From: Herbaspirillum sp. WKF16
GTDB taxonomy: Bacteria > Pseudomonadota > Gammaproteobacteria > Burkholderiales > Burkholderiaceae_D
Direction of reading: 5' to 3'
Assembly: GCF_028993615.1 (NCBI RefSeq)
Contig: NZ_CP118632.1
Location: forward strand, 558,001-622,000
DNA: 64,000 nt
This document shows positions 44,493 to 56,282 of this stretch, piece by piece. Positions within the stretch are counted from its first letter, which is position 1; each line of letters opens with the position of its first letter. The notes beneath the pieces are model-generated. The model made no database searches. It was not told the origin of the DNA and saw only the letters and a list, made by a program, of their open reading frames with translations. Both the position numbers and the translations under genes were made by a program.

Positions 44493-47400
44493 GCCGACTA
44501 ACTTGGCGCCCCGGGACAAGCTCATCGAAAATTCACCGCCGTCATCCGCTTCGTCGGAGCAAGAATTGCCGCTGCGCGCCGAGCTGTTCAGCGCCCAGCA
44601 AATGGAGCGCCACGGCCAGGTTCTGGCCCGGATGCATGTCCTGAGTTCGGGGCAGCGTCCTGACCGGCTCTTGTCGCGGCTGTCCAGCAATCAGGAAGTC
44701 ATCGTTTCCACCTGTGCCCTGCTGACCGACGCGATCAAGCTTGGGAGGCAGGTCACCCCCGCCTCCGAATGGCTGCTGGACAACTATTACTTGATCGATG
44801 AGCAGATCCGCACCGCCAAGCGCCATCTCCCCAAGCGCTACAGCAAGGCGCTGCCGCAGCTGAAAAATGGTCATCGTGAAGGCATTCCGCGGGTCTACGA
44901 CATTGCCCTCGAGACGATCGCCCACGGCGACGGCCGCGTCGATCCGGAAAGCCTGAGCCGCTTCGTCGCCTCCTACCAGAAGGTCACCACCCTCAACCTC
45001 GGCGAGCTATGGGCCATTCCCATCATGCTGCGCCTGGCGCTGATAGAGAACCTCAGGCGGGTGGCGGCGCGCCTGTCCGATAGCCGCCAACACAGCGCCC
45101 TGGCGCAACGGTGGGCGGACAGGATGCTGGAAGTGGCGCAGGAAATCCCCGAAGACCTGATTCTGGTCGTGGCCGATATGGCGCGCTCCGAGCCGGCCCT
45201 GGAAAGCGCCTTCGTGGCCGAACTGGTCCGGCGCCTGCAAGCGCGCAATTCGACGCTGGCGCTTCCCTTGACCTGGTTGTCGCAACGGCTGGCGGCTTCC
45301 GGCGAGAGCATCGAGGGGCTGGTCCAGCAAGAGGGGCAACGCCAGGCATCGGACCAGGTGTCCATCAGCAACACCATCGGTTCGCTGCGCTTGCTCAGCA
45401 GCACCGACTGGCACGAGTTCGTGGAGACCATGAGCGAGGTGGAGCATACCTTGCGCCGGGATCCCGCCAACGTCTATGCGCGAATGGATTTCGCCACGCG
45501 CGACCGCTATCGCCATGCCGTGGAGAAGATCGCGCGCAACGGCTGGCTCCCGGAGGCCGCCGTGGCAGCCCAGGCCGTGACGTTGTCCGATAAGGCCTGC
45601 GAGCAGGCCGGGGCCGCGCATCGCACTTCACATGTGGGGTATTACCTGATCGGCCCCGGGCGCGCGCGCCTGGAGGAGGCCGCGGGTATACGCCATTCCT
45701 GGATCGAACACGGCCGCCGCGCCGGCGCCAGGCGCGCCTTGCCGTTCTACCTCGGCAGCGTGATGTTGTTCACGCTGCTCATCGAATATGCGCTGCTGGC
45801 GGTGGCGGCGCAGGACGGCGCCGCGGCATGGCGGCCGGCGTGGTTCGCCCTGTTCGCCGTGCTGGCCCTGCTTCCGGCCAGCCAGCTGGCGCAATCGCTG
45901 GTGAACTGGATAGCATCCCAGTCGGTCGCCCCGGTCTTGCTGCCGCGCATGGATCTGGCGACGGGCGTCCCTCCCGAATTGGCCACGCTGGTCGCCGTTC
46001 CTTGCTTGATGCAGACGACCTCCGGCGTCGAGGAATTGGTGGACGCGCTGGAAGTGCGCTTCCTGGCGAATCGGGATCGGCATGTGCGCTTTTGCCTCTT
46101 GACCGACCACATGGATGCGCAGGTGGAACACAACGCCGACGATGCCTGGCTGATGCTGGCCGCCAGGCAGCACGTGGAGCGCCTCAACCTCAAGTATCCG
46201 CGCGCCGGCGGCGACTTCTTTCTGCTGCTGCATCGGCCCCGGACCTGGAATCCGGCCGAGAACGCATGGATGGGATATGAGCGCAAGCGCGGCAAGCTGG
46301 AAGCGCTCAACGCCCTGCTGACACGGGACGATGCGACCGCATTCTCCCTGGTGGTCGGCAATACCGACGGGCTGGCCAATATCCGTTACGTCATCTCGCT
46401 CGACACCGACACGGCGTTGCCGCGTGACGCCGCGCGCCAGATGATCGCCACCATGGCCCATGCGCTGAACCTGCCCGTGCATGACGAGGTCAGCAACATC
46501 ATCGTCGACGGCTACGGCATGCTGCAGCCCCGCGTCACGGTCAGCGCGCCCACCCCTGAAGCCTCGCGCTTTGAATTGCTGTACGGCGGGGATATCGGCA
46601 TCGATCCCTACACGCGCGCCGTCTCCGATCTCTATCAGGACCTGTTCGGCGAGGGTTCCTTCATCGGCAAGGGGATCTACGACGTTCGGGCCTTTGAAAG
46701 GGTGATGCGTCACCGCATGCCGGAGGGCCGCATCCTCAGCCACGATCTGCTTGAGGGTTGCTATGCCCGTTGCGGCCTGGTCAGCGACATCCAGCTCAAT
46801 GAAAACTATCCGACGCGTTACAGCACCGACGCCAGCCGGCGGCATCGCTGGGTGCGGGGCGACTGGCAGATAGCGGCATGGGTGCTGCCCTGGGTTCCCA
46901 CGGCGGGCGTGGGGCGCGGCGGCACGGGCCGCGAGCGCAATCCGCTGTCCGTGCTCTCGCGCTGGAAACTGTTCGACAACCTGCGCCGCAGCCTGGTGGC
47001 GCCGGCCTTGACCGGCATCACGGTGGCCGGATGGATGTTTCTTTCCAATGCATGGTCGTGGACCTTCGCCATGCTTGCCCTCGTATTTACACCGGTGCTG
47101 TGCGCCGTGCTGCTGAGCCTGCTCAGGGTCGCGCCGGAAACCCGGTTGCGGCAGCACGTGTGGGCGACGCTGCGGGCGGCGCTGACCCAGCTGACCCAGG
47201 CAACGCTGTCGGTCGGCCTGCTGCCGTGCGAGGCGTGGCAGCATCTCGACGCGATCGTACGGACCCAGTGGCGCTTGCACGTGTCCCATCTGCGGTTGCT
47301 GGCGTGGCGCAGCTCCAGCGAGGTCGCGCGCAACGCCGGCCAGCACTTGCGGGCCAGCTATCGCGGGATGTGGCCGGCGCCGGCGCTGGCGCTGGCGACC

Positions 47401-50400
47401 GCGCTCTATCTTGACGTGATGCATCCGACGGCGCTGGCGGCAGCCGCGATCATCCTCCTGTCCTGGTGGATCGCGCCCTATGTCGCCTGGCGCTTGAGCC
47501 AGCCGGTGCCGCACGGCAACGCTGAGCTCAGCCAGGCAAGGAAGCGCTACCTGGGCATGCTGGCGAGGAAGATATGGCTCTTCTTCGAAGATCATGTGGG
47601 CCCCGCGGACAACTGGCTGCCGCCCGACAACCTGCAGGAACACCCGGTCGAAGTGCTGGCGCGGCGCACTTCCCCGACCAACATCGGGCTGAGCCTGATG
47701 GCCAGCCTGAGCGCTTACGATTTCGGCTACATTCCCGCCGGCCAGCTGATCGACCGCACGGCCCGCACCTTCGCCACGCTGGCCCTGCTGGAACGCTACC
47801 AGGGGCATTTTTACAACTGGTATGACACGCGCAACCTGCAGCCGCTGGCGCCGGCCTATGTGTCCACGGTGGACAGCGGAAACCTGGCGGGGAACCTGCT
47901 GACGCTGGTCCCGGGGCTGGACGGGTTGGCGGATGCGCCGGTGCTTCATCCTCGCCGGTTCCAGGGGATCGCTGATGTGTGCGCGATCCTGGACGAGCTG
48001 GCGCGCGACACGCCGTTGCCGGCGCCGACGATGATGCTCGAGGACGTGGCCCTCGCGTGCCGCGACGTACCTGGCGACACCGCCGCCGCTCGCGACATGC
48101 TGCACCGGTTATGGCGGCAGGCAAGTGACTACCATGCCAGCTGGCGCCAGCGCGGCGGCCACCCTCTTTCCCTTTCGGGCGCGCTTGTCGCCGGTGAGGC
48201 GGAGATCGCCCGATGGACGGATGTCCTGGTGCGCCAGTGCCGGGAGGCATTGGATGAGATGGAGACGCTGGCTCCCTGGCTGCCGATGACAAGCGCTGCG
48301 GATTGGAGCGTCGATGTCCGTGCCATCGTCCCGATGCTGGAGACATCATTGAGCCTGCGGCATATCGCCCAGCTGGAGAGCCTGACGCAGGATTATTTTG
48401 AGGCGCTTCCATTCGGAGGCGGCGATCCGCAGGCGTTGCAGGCGCACGGCTTGCGCGCTGCGATCAAGGCCGCCAGCGCCCTGGCGGCCGCGCGGATCCG
48501 GGAGGTCGATGCGCTGATCGCCCAAGCCGGGGAATTCGCGCGAATGGAATACGGCTTCCTGTACGACCCGGCCACTCACCTGCTGGCGATCGGCTATAAC
48601 GCGAGCGAGCGACGTCGCGACACCGGCTTCTACGACCTGCTGGCCTCGGAGGCGCGGCTGGCGACCTTCGTCGGCATCGCTCAGGGGCAACTGCCGCAGG
48701 ACAGCTGGTTTGCACTGGGACGCCAGCTCACGCTGGCGGGGGGCGAACCCATTCTGCTCTCCTGGAGCGGCTCGATGTTCGAGTACCTGATGCCGCTGCT
48801 GATCATGCCGACGTTCCGCGGCACCTTGCTGGACCAGACTTGTCGCGCCGTGGTGGAGCGCCAGATCGGCTACGGCATGGAGTGCGGGGTGGTCTGGGGC
48901 ATGTCGGAGTCCGGCTACAACGCCTTCGACGCCAGCCTGAACTACCAGTACCGCAGCTTCGGGGTGCCCGGCCTGGGCTTGAAGCGCGGCCTGGGCGACG
49001 ATCTCGTGGTGGCGCCCTACGCGACGATCATGGCGCTGATGGTGGCGCCGGAGCGCGCCTGCGCCAATCTGCTGGAGATGCGGGCCTCCGGCATGGAGGG
49101 CGTCTACGGTTTCTACGAAGCCATCGACTATACGCCGTCGCGCCTGGCGCGTGGCCAGAGCAGGGCGCTCATCCGATCCTTCATGGCGCATCACCAGGGC
49201 ATGGGATTGCTGTCCCTGGCTTGCCTGCTGCTGGAGAAACCGATGCAAAGGCGCTTCGAATCCGTCCCCATGTTCCAGGCGACGATGTCCCTGCTGCATG
49301 AACGCATACCCAAGGCTGGCGCCAACTACCCGTCGGCATTGGAGCTGGCCGACGTCCGCTCGACGCTGGACGGACCGGACCTCCATATCCGCGTGCTGCA
49401 ACGGGGCGACTCGCGCGTGCCGGAGGTGCAGCTGCTCTCCAACGGGCGCTATCACCTGATGCTCACCGGCGCGGGCGGCAGCTACAGCCGCTGGAACGAC
49501 CTGGCGCTCACGCGCTGGCGCGAAGACGACACGCGCGATCACTGGGGCAGCTTCTGCTATATCCGGGACATGAGCGACGGCGTGTTCTGGTCCACCGCCG
49601 CGCAACCCACCCGGACCGAGCCATCTCACTATGAGGTGATCTTCTCTGAGGGACGGGCCGAATTCCGCCGCCGTGACCGGAGCTTCGAGACGCACACGGA
49701 AGTGGTGGTCTCGCCTGAGGACGATATCGAACTGCGCCGCACCAAGATCGTGAATCACTCATCCGCCTCGCGCACCATCGAGCTGACCAGCTATGCCGAG
49801 GTGGTGCTGGCGCCGGCGGCCGCGGACGCCATGCACCAGACCTTCGGCAACCTGTTCGTCCAGACCGAGATCGATGCGCGGCGCGGCGCCATCCTGTGCA
49901 CGCGCCGCGCGCGCTCGCCCGGCGAAAGCGTGCCATGGATGTTCCATCTGATGACCGTGCACGGCACCGCCATCGAGGAGACGTCCTATGAGACCGACCG
50001 GCTGGCCTTCCTCGGCCGGACCAACACGCCGGCCTCGCCGGAGGCCATGCGCAGGGCCGGACCGTTGGCGGGCGCCGCCGGCTCCGTGCTGGATCCCATC
50101 ATGGCGATCCGCCACCGCATCACGCTGGCGCCGGAGCAGTCCGTCACCATCGATATGGTGGCAGGCGTGGCGCCGACCAGGGAAGCGTGCCAGGGATTGG
50201 TCGGCAAATATCAGGACCGGCACCTGTGCGCTCGCGTGGTCGAGCTGGCGTGGACGCACAACCAGGTAGTGCTGCGCCAGCTCAACGCCAGCGAGGCCGA
50301 TGCGCAACTCTACGGGCGGCTGGCGGGCTCGGTGGTCTACGCCAATCCCCTGCTGCGCGCGGATGCCGGCATCCTGGCCCGCAACCAGCGCGGCCAGTCG

Positions 50401-53298
50401 GCGCTGTGGAGTTATTCGATCTCCGGCGACCTGCCCATCGTGCTGGTGCAGATCGGCGACATGGCCAGCATCGAGCTGGTGCGGCAGCTGGTGCAGGCGC
50501 ATGCCTACTGGCGTTCCAAGGGGCTGGCGGTCGATCTGGTGATATGGAACGAGGACCATGCGGGATATCGGCAGGTGCTGCAGGACCAGATCCTGGGCCT
50601 GATCTCGTCCGTGACCGGCGCGCATGCGATCGATCGTCCCGGAGGAATCTTCATTCGTTTTCTGGACCAGATCTCCGATGAAGACAGGGTGCTGTTCCAG
50701 TCCGTCGCGCGCATCATACTGAGCGACCGCAACGGATCCCTGGCCGAGCAGCTGAACCGGCGCGAGCCGCCGGAGTCCAGGCTGCCGATGCTGGCGGTCA
50801 CGGCCGCAGCTGCGCCCGTCGACGATGAGGGCCTCGCCGCATATTCAGGGCGGGCGCCGCTGTTCCAGAACGGCACCGGCGGTTTCAGCGAAGATGGCGA
50901 CGAGTACAGAATCATCACCGGAGAAGGCCGCCGTACGCCGGCGCCGTGGAGCAATGTCATTGCCAACCCCCATTTCGGCACCGTGATTTCCGAAAGCGGT
51001 CAGGCCTACAGCTGGAGCGAAAACGCGCACGAATTCCGGATTACCCCGTGGAACAACGATCCCGTCAGCGATCGCGGCGGGGAGGCCTTCTACCTGCGCG
51101 ATGAAGATAGCGGGCGATACTGGTCACCCACGCCGCTGCCGGCTTGCGGCGGCGGAGAGTACCTTGCGCGGCACGGATTCGGCTACAGCGTGTTCGAGCA
51201 TAGCGAAGATGGGCTGGCTTGCGCGCTGACCGTCTATGTTGCCCTCGATGCCGCAATCAAGTATTCGGTATTGCGCATCCGTAACGAGTCGGGACGGCCG
51301 CGCCGGCTGTCGGCGACCGGCTATGTCGAATGGGTGCTGGGCGACCTGCGGGCCAAGACCGCGATGCATATCACCAGCGAGATCGACCCGGCGACCGGGG
51401 CGCTGTTTGCCCGCAATCACTACAACACCGAATTTCCGCACAGGCTGGCCTTCTTCGATGTCGATGCCGTGAAGTCGGTCACCGCCGATCGGCAGGAATT
51501 CATCGGGCGCAACCATTCGCTGGACGATCCGGCCGCCATGCGGCGGCAACGGCTCTCCGGCAAGAGCGGCGCCGGCCTCGATCCGTGCGCGGCCCTGCAG
51601 GTGGCATTCGAGCTGGCGCCGGGCCAGGAGCAGGAGCTGGTGTTCATGTTGGGCGCCGCCGACACGCGCGAGACCGACCCGGTGGCGCTGCTGATGCGCT
51701 ACCGCGGCAGCGTTGCCGCCGCGGAGGCGTTGCTCGCGGTGCGGCGCTATTGGCAAGAGACGCTTGGCGCGATCCGCATCGCCACGCCGGAACCCGCCAT
51801 CGACCTGCTGGCCAACGGTTGGCTGCTGTACCAGACGCTGGCTTGTCGCATGTGGGGGCGCAGCGGTTTCTACCAGTCCGGCGGCGCCTTCGGCTTCCGC
51901 GACCAGTTGCAGGACGCCATGGCGCTCGTGCATGTCGAGCCGCAACTGGTGCGGTCGCATCTGTTGCTGTGCGCCGGACGCCAATTCGTCGAAGGAGACG
52001 TCCAGCATTGGTGGCATCCGCCCGGCGGCCGCGGCGTGAGAACCCACTGTTCCGACGACTATCTCTGGTTGCCGCTGGCGGCGTGCCGCTATATTGCCGT
52101 CACCGGCGACGACGGCGTGCTGGACGAGACGATTGCTTTCATCGAAGGTCGCGCCGTGGGCGCGGATGAAGACTCCTACTACGACTTGCCTGCGCCCTCG
52201 GCGCAATCCGCCTCGCTGTATCAGCACTGTGTGCGCGCGATCCGGCATGGATTGCGGTTCGGCGTCCACGGACTCTCGCTGATGGGATCTTGCGACTGGA
52301 ACGACGGCATGGACAAGGTCGGCCATCAAGGGCGGGGCGAGAGCGTCTGGCTCAGCTTCTTCTTCTGCGAGGTGCTGCTGCGTTTTGCCGAGGTGGCCGC
52401 CGCTTGCGGCGACGCCGCCTTCGCGGCGGAGTGCCGCGCGCAGGCGGCGCTGTTGCGCGGCAATATCGAGGCCAACGGATGGGACGGCCAGTGGTACCTG
52501 CGCGCCTATTTCGACGACGGCAGCCCGCTCGGCTCGGCCGCCAACGTCGAATGCCGCATCGATTCGATTTCGCAGAGCTGGTCGGTTCTTTCCGGGGCCG
52601 GGATGCCGCAGCGGAGCAGCGCGGCGATGGACGCGGTCAATCGCCACCTTGTCCACCCGGAGCAGGGCGTGGTGCAGCTGCTGGATCCTCCGTTCGACCA
52701 TGCCGGCCAGAATCCCGGCTACATCCGCGGCTATGTGCCGGGGGTGCGGGAAAACGGCGGCCAGTACACCCACGCCGCCATCTGGGCCGCCATGGCGTTC
52801 GCGCGCATGGGCGACAGCGGCTCGGCATGGACGATCGCGCGCATGATCAACCCCATCCTGCACGCCGGCACGCAGCGGGAGGTCGACGTCTACAAGGTGG
52901 AGCCCTACGTGATGGCGGCCGATGTCTATGCGGCCAGTCCCCATATGGGCCGCGGCGGCTGGACCTGGTACACCGGATCGGCCGGCTGGATGTACAGGCT
53001 CCTGGTGGAGTCCCTGCTGGGACTGGACATACGGGGCGACATCCTCACCGTCCATCCGTGCCTGCCGCCGGCCTGGGAAGGTTACCGGCTGGACTACCGG
53101 CATCACGGCGCATGCTATCGGATGACGATCGTCCAGTCGCGGGACGGGACCTCCGATCGTCCCGACCGCTATGTTCTGGACGGCGCCGCACTGCCGTCTT
53201 CCTCATTGAACCTGGTGGACGACGGGCAGGATCATACGGTGGAGATCACCTTGTTTCGCCGGGCGCCGTCGCGCGTTGCGCAGCCTGCTGTTTCATAA
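44470..53298 (+). CDS. Cyclic beta-1,2-glucan synthase (NdvB/ChvB family)
   Basis: A very large protein of 2942 residues, of usual NdvB/ChvB size. In order: a helical N-terminal region, membrane helices near residues 425-480, and a GT84 glucosyltransferase core with D645-T-D647 (SLDTDTALP), ILSHDLLEG and [11 protein letters not shown]. More membrane helices follow near 840-890 and 975-1010, then a glucoamylase-like domain ([15 protein letters not shown]). Two large GH94-type parts close the protein, with D2612 region [11 protein letters not shown] and [13 protein letters not shown] near 2831. The GT84 part makes the linear glucan from UDP-glucose and the GH94 part trims it before cyclisation. 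The product is a periplasmic or secreted cyclic glucan used in osmotic adaptation and host interaction. The start is uncertain: no good ribosome site precedes the ATG at 44470. Confidence 0.92.
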   Translation: MAYSPESRPTNLAPRDKLIENSPPSSASSEQELPLRAELFSAQQMERHGQVLARMHVLSSGQRPDRLLSRLSSNQEVIVSTCALLTDAIKLGRQVTPASEWLLDNYYLIDEQIRTAKRHLPKRYSKALPQLKNGHREGIPRVYDIALETIAHGDGRVDPESLSRFVASYQKVTTLNLGELWAIPIMLRLALIENLRRVAARLSDSRQHSALAQRWADRMLEVAQEIPEDLILVVADMARSEPALESAFVAELVRRLQARNSTLALPLTWLSQRLAASGESIEGLVQQEGQRQASDQVSISNTIGSLRLLSSTDWHEFVETMSEVEHTLRRDPANVYARMDFATRDRYRHAVEKIARNGWLPEAAVAAQAVTLSDKACEQAGAAHRTSHVGYYLIGPGRARLEEAAGIRHSWIEHGRRAGARRALPFYLGSVMLFTLLIEYALLAVAAQDGAAAWRPAWFALFAVLALLPASQLAQSLVNWIASQSVAPVLLPRMDLATGVPPELATLVAVPCLMQTTSGVEELVDALEVRFLANRDRHVRFCLLTDHMDAQVEHNADDAWLMLAARQHVERLNLKYPRAGGDFFLLLHRPRTWNPAENAWMGYERKRGKLEALNALLTRDDATAFSLVVGNTDGLANIRYVISLDTDTALPRDAARQMIATMAHALNLPVHDEVSNIIVDGYGMLQPRVTVSAPTPEASRFELLYGGDIGIDPYTRAVSDLYQDLFGEGSFIGKGIYDVRAFERVMRHRMPEGRILSHDLLEGCYARCGLVSDIQLNENYPTRYSTDASRRHRWVRGDWQIAAWVLPWVPTAGVGRGGTGRERNPLSVLSRWKLFDNLRRSLVAPALTGITVAGWMFLSNAWSWTFAMLALVFTPVLCAVLLSLLRVAPETRLRQHVWATLRAALTQLTQATLSVGLLPCEAWQHLDAIVRTQWRLHVSHLRLLAWRSSSEVARNAGQHLRASYRGMWPAPALALATALYLDVMHPTALAAAAIILLSWWIAPYVAWRLSQPVPHGNAELSQARKRYLGMLARKIWLFFEDHVGPADNWLPPDNLQEHPVEVLARRTSPTNIGLSLMASLSAYDFGYIPAGQLIDRTARTFATLALLERYQGHFYNWYDTRNLQPLAPAYVSTVDSGNLAGNLLTLVPGLDGLADAPVLHPRRFQGIADVCAILDELARDTPLPAPTMMLEDVALACRDVPGDTAAARDMLHRLWRQASDYHASWRQRGGHPLSLSGALVAGEAEIARWTDVLVRQCREALDEMETLAPWLPMTSAADWSVDVRAIVPMLETSLSLRHIAQLESLTQDYFEALPFGGGDPQALQAHGLRAAIKAASALAAARIREVDALIAQAGEFARMEYGFLYDPATHLLAIGYNASERRRDTGFYDLLASEARLATFVGIAQGQLPQDSWFALGRQLTLAGGEPILLSWSGSMFEYLMPLLIMPTFRGTLLDQTCRAVVERQIGYGMECGVVWGMSESGYNAFDASLNYQYRSFGVPGLGLKRGLGDDLVVAPYATIMALMVAPERACANLLEMRASGMEGVYGFYEAIDYTPSRLARGQSRALIRSFMAHHQGMGLLSLACLLLEKPMQRRFESVPMFQATMSLLHERIPKAGANYPSALELADVRSTLDGPDLHIRVLQRGDSRVPEVQLLSNGRYHLMLTGAGGSYSRWNDLALTRWREDDTRDHWGSFCYIRDMSDGVFWSTAAQPTRTEPSHYEVIFSEGRAEFRRRDRSFETHTEVVVSPEDDIELRRTKIVNHSSASRTIELTSYAEVVLAPAAADAMHQTFGNLFVQTEIDARRGAILCTRRARSPGESVPWMFHLMTVHGTAIEETSYETDRLAFLGRTNTPASPEAMRRAGPLAGAAGSVLDPIMAIRHRITLAPEQSVTIDMVAGVAPTREACQGLVGKYQDRHLCARVVELAWTHNQVVLRQLNASEADAQLYGRLAGSVVYANPLLRADAGILARNQRGQSALWSYSISGDLPIVLVQIGDMASIELVRQLVQAHAYWRSKGLAVDLVIWNEDHAGYRQVLQDQILGLISSVTGAHAIDRPGGIFIRFLDQISDEDRVLFQSVARIILSDRNGSLAEQLNRREPPESRLPMLAVTAAAAPVDDEGLAAYSGRAPLFQNGTGGFSEDGDEYRIITGEGRRTPAPWSNVIANPHFGTVISESGQAYSWSENAHEFRITPWNNDPVSDRGGEAFYLRDEDSGRYWSPTPLPACGGGEYLARHGFGYSVFEHSEDGLACALTVYVALDAAIKYSVLRIRNESGRPRRLSATGYVEWVLGDLRAKTAMHITSEIDPATGALFARNHYNTEFPHRLAFFDVDAVKSVTADRQEFIGRNHSLDDPAAMRRQRLSGKSGAGLDPCAALQVAFELAPGQEQELVFMLGAADTRETDPVALLMRYRGSVAAAEALLAVRRYWQETLGAIRIATPEPAIDLLANGWLLYQTLACRMWGRSGFYQSGGAFGFRDQLQDAMALVHVEPQLVRSHLLLCAGRQFVEGDVQHWWHPPGGRGVRTHCSDDYLWLPLAACRYIAVTGDDGVLDETIAFIEGRAVGADEDSYYDLPAPSAQSASLYQHCVRAIRHGLRFGVHGLSLMGSCDWNDGMDKVGHQGRGESVWLSFFFCEVLLRFAEVAAACGDAAFAAECRAQAALLRGNIEANGWDGQWYLRAYFDDGSPLGSAANVECRIDSISQSWSVLSGAGMPQRSSAAMDAVNRHLVHPEQGVVQLLDPPFDHAGQNPGYIRGYVPGVRENGGQYTHAAIWAAMAFARMGDSGSAWTIARMINPILHAGTQREVDVYKVEPYVMAADVYAASPHMGRGGWTWYTGSAGWMYRLLVESLLGLDIRGDILTVHPCLPPAWEGYRLDYRHHGACYRMTIVQSRDGTSDRPDRYVLDGAALPSSSLNLVDDGQDHTVEITLFRRAPSRVAQPAVS

Positions 53299-53488
53299 AA
53301 CAACGATTACGTCCGTGTCGCCTGCGTTAGAGGAGTTGCGCCTACATCCAGTCCTTCGGCGCAGGCGCATGATCGTGCATTACCCCTGCATTGGATCGGC
53401 CGCGATGCCGAAGCAGGCAGGGGCCGCAAGCGCAACGGACATCACGGTCTGCCCGCCGACGCCATATCGACCGTGACAAGGAATACAC

Positions 53489-53836
53489 ATGTCTGATCCC
53501 ATTCTTCCCGCCAAGCCGCTGGGCGCCGGCGCCGATGACCACACGCAGGAGAAGTCCCGCGCCAGCGATACTGCCCTGAGAATAAAGCGGGCGCGACGTC
53601 TTGAATCGATCGCTGCCCGGCCGACCTCGAACGCATCCGGCGCGCCGCCGGAGGTTGCCGACACGGCGAAGGACGATCCGCCCGTCGAAGAAGCCGGCGA
53701 CGCATCGGCCCTGGACCAGATCCGGCGGCGGCAAGCCGGTCAGCAGAGCGATGCCGGCCGGGCGCTGTATCAGGATGGCGACGTATTGCGCGGCAGGCCG
53801 CTGCTGACGCTCAAGAAGGGCGACGGCAAGCCATGA
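53489..53836 (+). CDS. Small hydrophilic protein of unknown function (115 aa)
   Basis: I do not recognise this 115-residue protein. It is polar and rich in Ala, Asp, Arg and Pro, with a basic helix (ALRIKRARRLESIAA), an acidic middle (TAKDDPPVEEAGDASAL) and a basic end (LLTLKKGDGKP). It is probably largely disordered. AAGGA precedes the ATG. It lies 190 bp after the glucan synthase gene and may be part of the same unit. Confidence 0.55.
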   Translation: MSDPILPAKPLGAGADDHTQEKSRASDTALRIKRARRLESIAARPTSNASGAPPEVADTAKDDPPVEEAGDASALDQIRRRQAGQQSDAGRALYQDGDVLRGRPLLTLKKGDGKP

Positions 53837-54073
53837 TGCGGCGCCCCGCGCATGCGGACACAGGGAAATCCGTGCGCAATGTTCGCTGCAGAACAGATAA
53901 AGGATGTCCGGAAAGGAGATGATTCCTTCGGGCGGAAAAAACGAATGGCGAAGAGTCATCGCTGCTCAACAAAAAAGCGCGCCGATCCTTGCTGTTCCCA
54001 AGGCGCCATCAGAATCAAATCGTAGAAGTCCGCTTTGCAACCATCTATGCCACATTTACCAAGAGGCCATTCA

Positions 54074-54640
54074 ATGAAAAACGTCATTTTCGGGGTATTC
54101 CTGTCCGCGTCCCTGATGCTCTCCAGCGCCGCCGTCCAGGCATCGACGGACATCAACAATACATCCACCATCACCTTCAACGGACCCAGTTCATCCATCG
54201 GCGCTTCGTACGGGGCAGGCACGACCGGGAAGACCTTTACCGAGAACTTCACGTTTGACCAGGGTACGTTCTTCAACGTCTCCTCGGCGGTGATTTCGAT
54301 TGCCCTGGATTCGGTCTCGGGCCTCGATATCACCAGCTTTACGCTGAGCGGCAACGGCATGACGGCCAGCGGTTCGATGACATCCGGCTCGGGATCGCAG
54401 ACGTGGACGCTGAGCGCCTCCAATCTCGCCTCCGGTCTCTACACCTTGTCCGCCATCGGCAAGGTGACGGGTTCGGCCGGCGGCAGCTTCGGCGGCAATA
54501 TCAGCGTGGCGGCCGTGCCTGAGAATTCCACCGTGGCAATGATGCTGGCGGGGCTGGGCCTGATCGGCTTCGTCGCCACGCGCCGCCGCCGCAAAGCCGC
54601 GGCCGATGAGGTAAGGTCCGGCGGTCTCATGCCTGCATGA
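54074..54640 (+). CDS. FxDxF-type PEP-CTERM surface protein
   Basis: A 188-residue exported protein. The signal peptide (MKNVIFGVFLSASLMLSSAA) ends near VQAST. The mature part is Ser/Thr/Gly-rich beta sequence with NFTFDQGTFFNVSS, the motif that defines the FxDxF group. The C-terminus is a sorting signal: VPENSTVAMMLAGLGLIGFVATRRRRK, that is a short motif, one membrane helix and an Arg cluster. The motif reads VPEN rather than VPEP. Such proteins are cut by an exosortase and go to the surface or the exopolysaccharide. No exosortase is in this window. AGAGG precedes the ATG at 54074. Confidence 0.8.
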   Translation: MKNVIFGVFLSASLMLSSAAVQASTDINNTSTITFNGPSSSIGASYGAGTTGKTFTENFTFDQGTFFNVSSAVISIALDSVSGLDITSFTLSGNGMTASGSMTSGSGSQTWTLSASNLASGLYTLSAIGKVTGSAGGSFGGNISVAAVPENSTVAMMLAGLGLIGFVATRRRRKAAADEVRSGGLMPA

Positions 54641-54662
54641 TCGGCAAGGGACGGATATTGAA

Positions 54663-54687
54663 ACTGCCCTGCGGGGCAGTTTTTTTC
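54663..54687 (+). terminator. Terminator after the PEP-CTERM gene
   Basis: ACTGCCC (54663-54669) / GGGCAGT (54674-54680), TGCG loop, followed by six more T. Confidence 0.85.
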
Positions 54688-54797
54688 GGTGAACGCATTT
54701 GTATGTCCGGCATCGAACATAGGTGCTTTCCAGCCTCGCCGCTGGAGTTTTGCGACGTCGGTCCCGCCCGCTTTTTCCCTCCAATATCGGACTCGAG

Positions 54798-55520
54798 ATG
54801 CCCCCCGCGGATTCTCCATTGAAGAACCAGCTGCTGGCCGCCTTGGCGCCGGAAGTGCAGCAACGCGTCATCGCCCGGCTGGAATGGGTCGCTCTTCCCT
54901 TGGGCTCGGTTCTCTACGAGTCGGGCGATGCCTTGCAACACGTTTATTTCCCGACCGACTCCATCGTTTCGTTGCTGTACGTCATGGAAGATGGCGCCTC
55001 GGCAGAGATTTCGGTCGTCGGCAATGACGGCTTCATCGGCATCGCCATCCTGATGGGCGGCGAAAGCACGCCGAGCAGGGCCATCGTGCAAAGCGGAGGA
55101 GGCGCCTATCGCCTCTCGGCCGCGCGCTTCAAAGACGAATTCCATCGGGACACCAGCACCCTTCATCTGATGTTGCGCTACAGCCAGGCCCTCATTACCC
55201 AAATGGCCCAGACCGCCGTATGCAATCGACATCATTCCATCGACCAGCAATTGTGCCGCTGGCTGTTGCTCTCGCTGGATCGGCTCCCTGGCAATCAGTT
55301 GACGATGACGCAGGAGCTGATCGCCAACATGCTGGGCGTACGCCGGGAGGGCGTCACCGAGGCGGCCGGGAAGCTTCAGCGACAAGGGGTGATCGAGTAC
55401 AGCAGGGGACGCCTCACAGTGCTGGACCGTCCCCGTCTGGAGGAGCTGTGCTGCGAATGCTATGCGGTGGTCAGGAAGGAGACGCGGCGCCTCTTGCCGC
55501 CAGCGCGGCGGAATGCATGA
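54798..55520 (+). CDS. Crp/Fnr-family transcriptional regulator
   Basis: A 240-residue regulator. The N-terminal cyclic-nucleotide-binding fold spans about residues 20-130 (PLGSVLYESGDALQHVYFPTDSIVSLL, VGNDGFIGIAILMGG). A C-terminal Crp-type HTH follows (MTQELIANMLGVRREGVTEAAGKLQRQG). The Glu and Arg-Ser that bind cAMP in Crp are not obvious, so the signal is unknown. There are no FNR-type N-terminal cysteines. The ATG at 54798 gives the usual length. It converges on a paralogue at 55599. Confidence 0.85.
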   Translation: MPPADSPLKNQLLAALAPEVQQRVIARLEWVALPLGSVLYESGDALQHVYFPTDSIVSLLYVMEDGASAEISVVGNDGFIGIAILMGGESTPSRAIVQSGGGAYRLSAARFKDEFHRDTSTLHLMLRYSQALITQMAQTAVCNRHHSIDQQLCRWLLLSLDRLPGNQLTMTQELIANMLGVRREGVTEAAGKLQRQGVIEYSRGRLTVLDRPRLEELCCECYAVVRKETRRLLPPARRNA

Positions 55521-55598
55521 TATCGATCATTCCATGTGCGCGGGACGGTATCGCTGAAGCATGCCGGACGGCAAGGATACCGATACATGCGCAAGGCG

Positions 55599-56282
55599 CT
55601 ACAGCGCATGCGCATACAGCGTCGTCTCATCGGCGTAACAGGCGCACGCCTCTTTTTCCAGTTTTTTCCGGCTGAGGATGGTGACATGGCCGCGGCTGTA
55701 TTCGATCGCGCCATTCCTGCGCAATTGCGTCGCCGCTGCGGTAATGCCTACACGGCGCACGCCCAGCAGCGAGGCCAGGGTTTGCTGCGTAATCCGGAGT
55801 TCAGCCGCGTCGGTGCGGTCATGGCTCATCAGGAGCCATTTGGCGAGCCGCTGGCGTATGGTGTGAAACTTGATGCAGCGGCAGGTGCTGTACAGCTGTT
55901 GGATCACGACATTGATGTATCGATTCAATACCGGTTGCAGGCTTTTGTTATCACTCAGTTCCTTCTGGAAATCCATGGCGGAAATGTTCCATGCGCGGCC
56001 CGGCGAGAGCACAGATGCATGGACGCGCGTGTTTCTCAATCCCAAGACGCATGGGATGCCGTACATGCCTTCGCTGCCCACCAATCCGACTTGGAAGCGC
56101 GGCGTCGCTTCTCCCGCAGACAGGATGGAGATCAGGGCGTCGACGGGAAAGTAGACCTGGTCGCTCCGGTGCGGCGATGCGATCTCGCCGGTGGCGAGTT
56201 CAACCAGTGTGCATTGCCTCAAGAAACGCGCCCGATCACCGGAGGGGAGGATTGCAATAATGTGGTTCTGCTCATTTCTCAA
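55599..56282 (-). CDS. Crp/Fnr-family transcriptional regulator (non-ATG start)
   Basis: About 227 residues. The cNMP-like domain (GEIASPHRSDQVYFPVDALISIL, VGSEGMYGIPCVLGL) is followed by a Crp-type HTH (ITQQTLASLLGVRRVGITAAATQLRRNG). It is clearly paralogous to the protein at 54798 (LGVRR, IEYSRG, and ACACY/CCECY near the end). No ATG lies near the domain start; the TTG at 56282, preceded by GAGAGATG, is proposed. The frame stays open to an ATG at 56609, but the extra 109 residues show no family pattern. Ligand unknown. Confidence 0.7.
   Translation of the reverse strand: MRNEQNHIIAILPSGDRARFLRQCTLVELATGEIASPHRSDQVYFPVDALISILSAGEATPRFQVGLVGSEGMYGIPCVLGLRNTRVHASVLSPGRAWNISAMDFQKELSDNKSLQPVLNRYINVVIQQLYSTCRCIKFHTIRQRLAKWLLMSHDRTDAAELRITQQTLASLLGVRRVGITAAATQLRRNGAIEYSRGHVTILSRKKLEKEACACYADETTLYAHAL

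Noticed and set aside
45628..48105. An 825-residue minus-strand open frame
   Set aside because: It is the antisense shadow of the cyclic glucan synthase gene, whose domains are clear on the plus strand.
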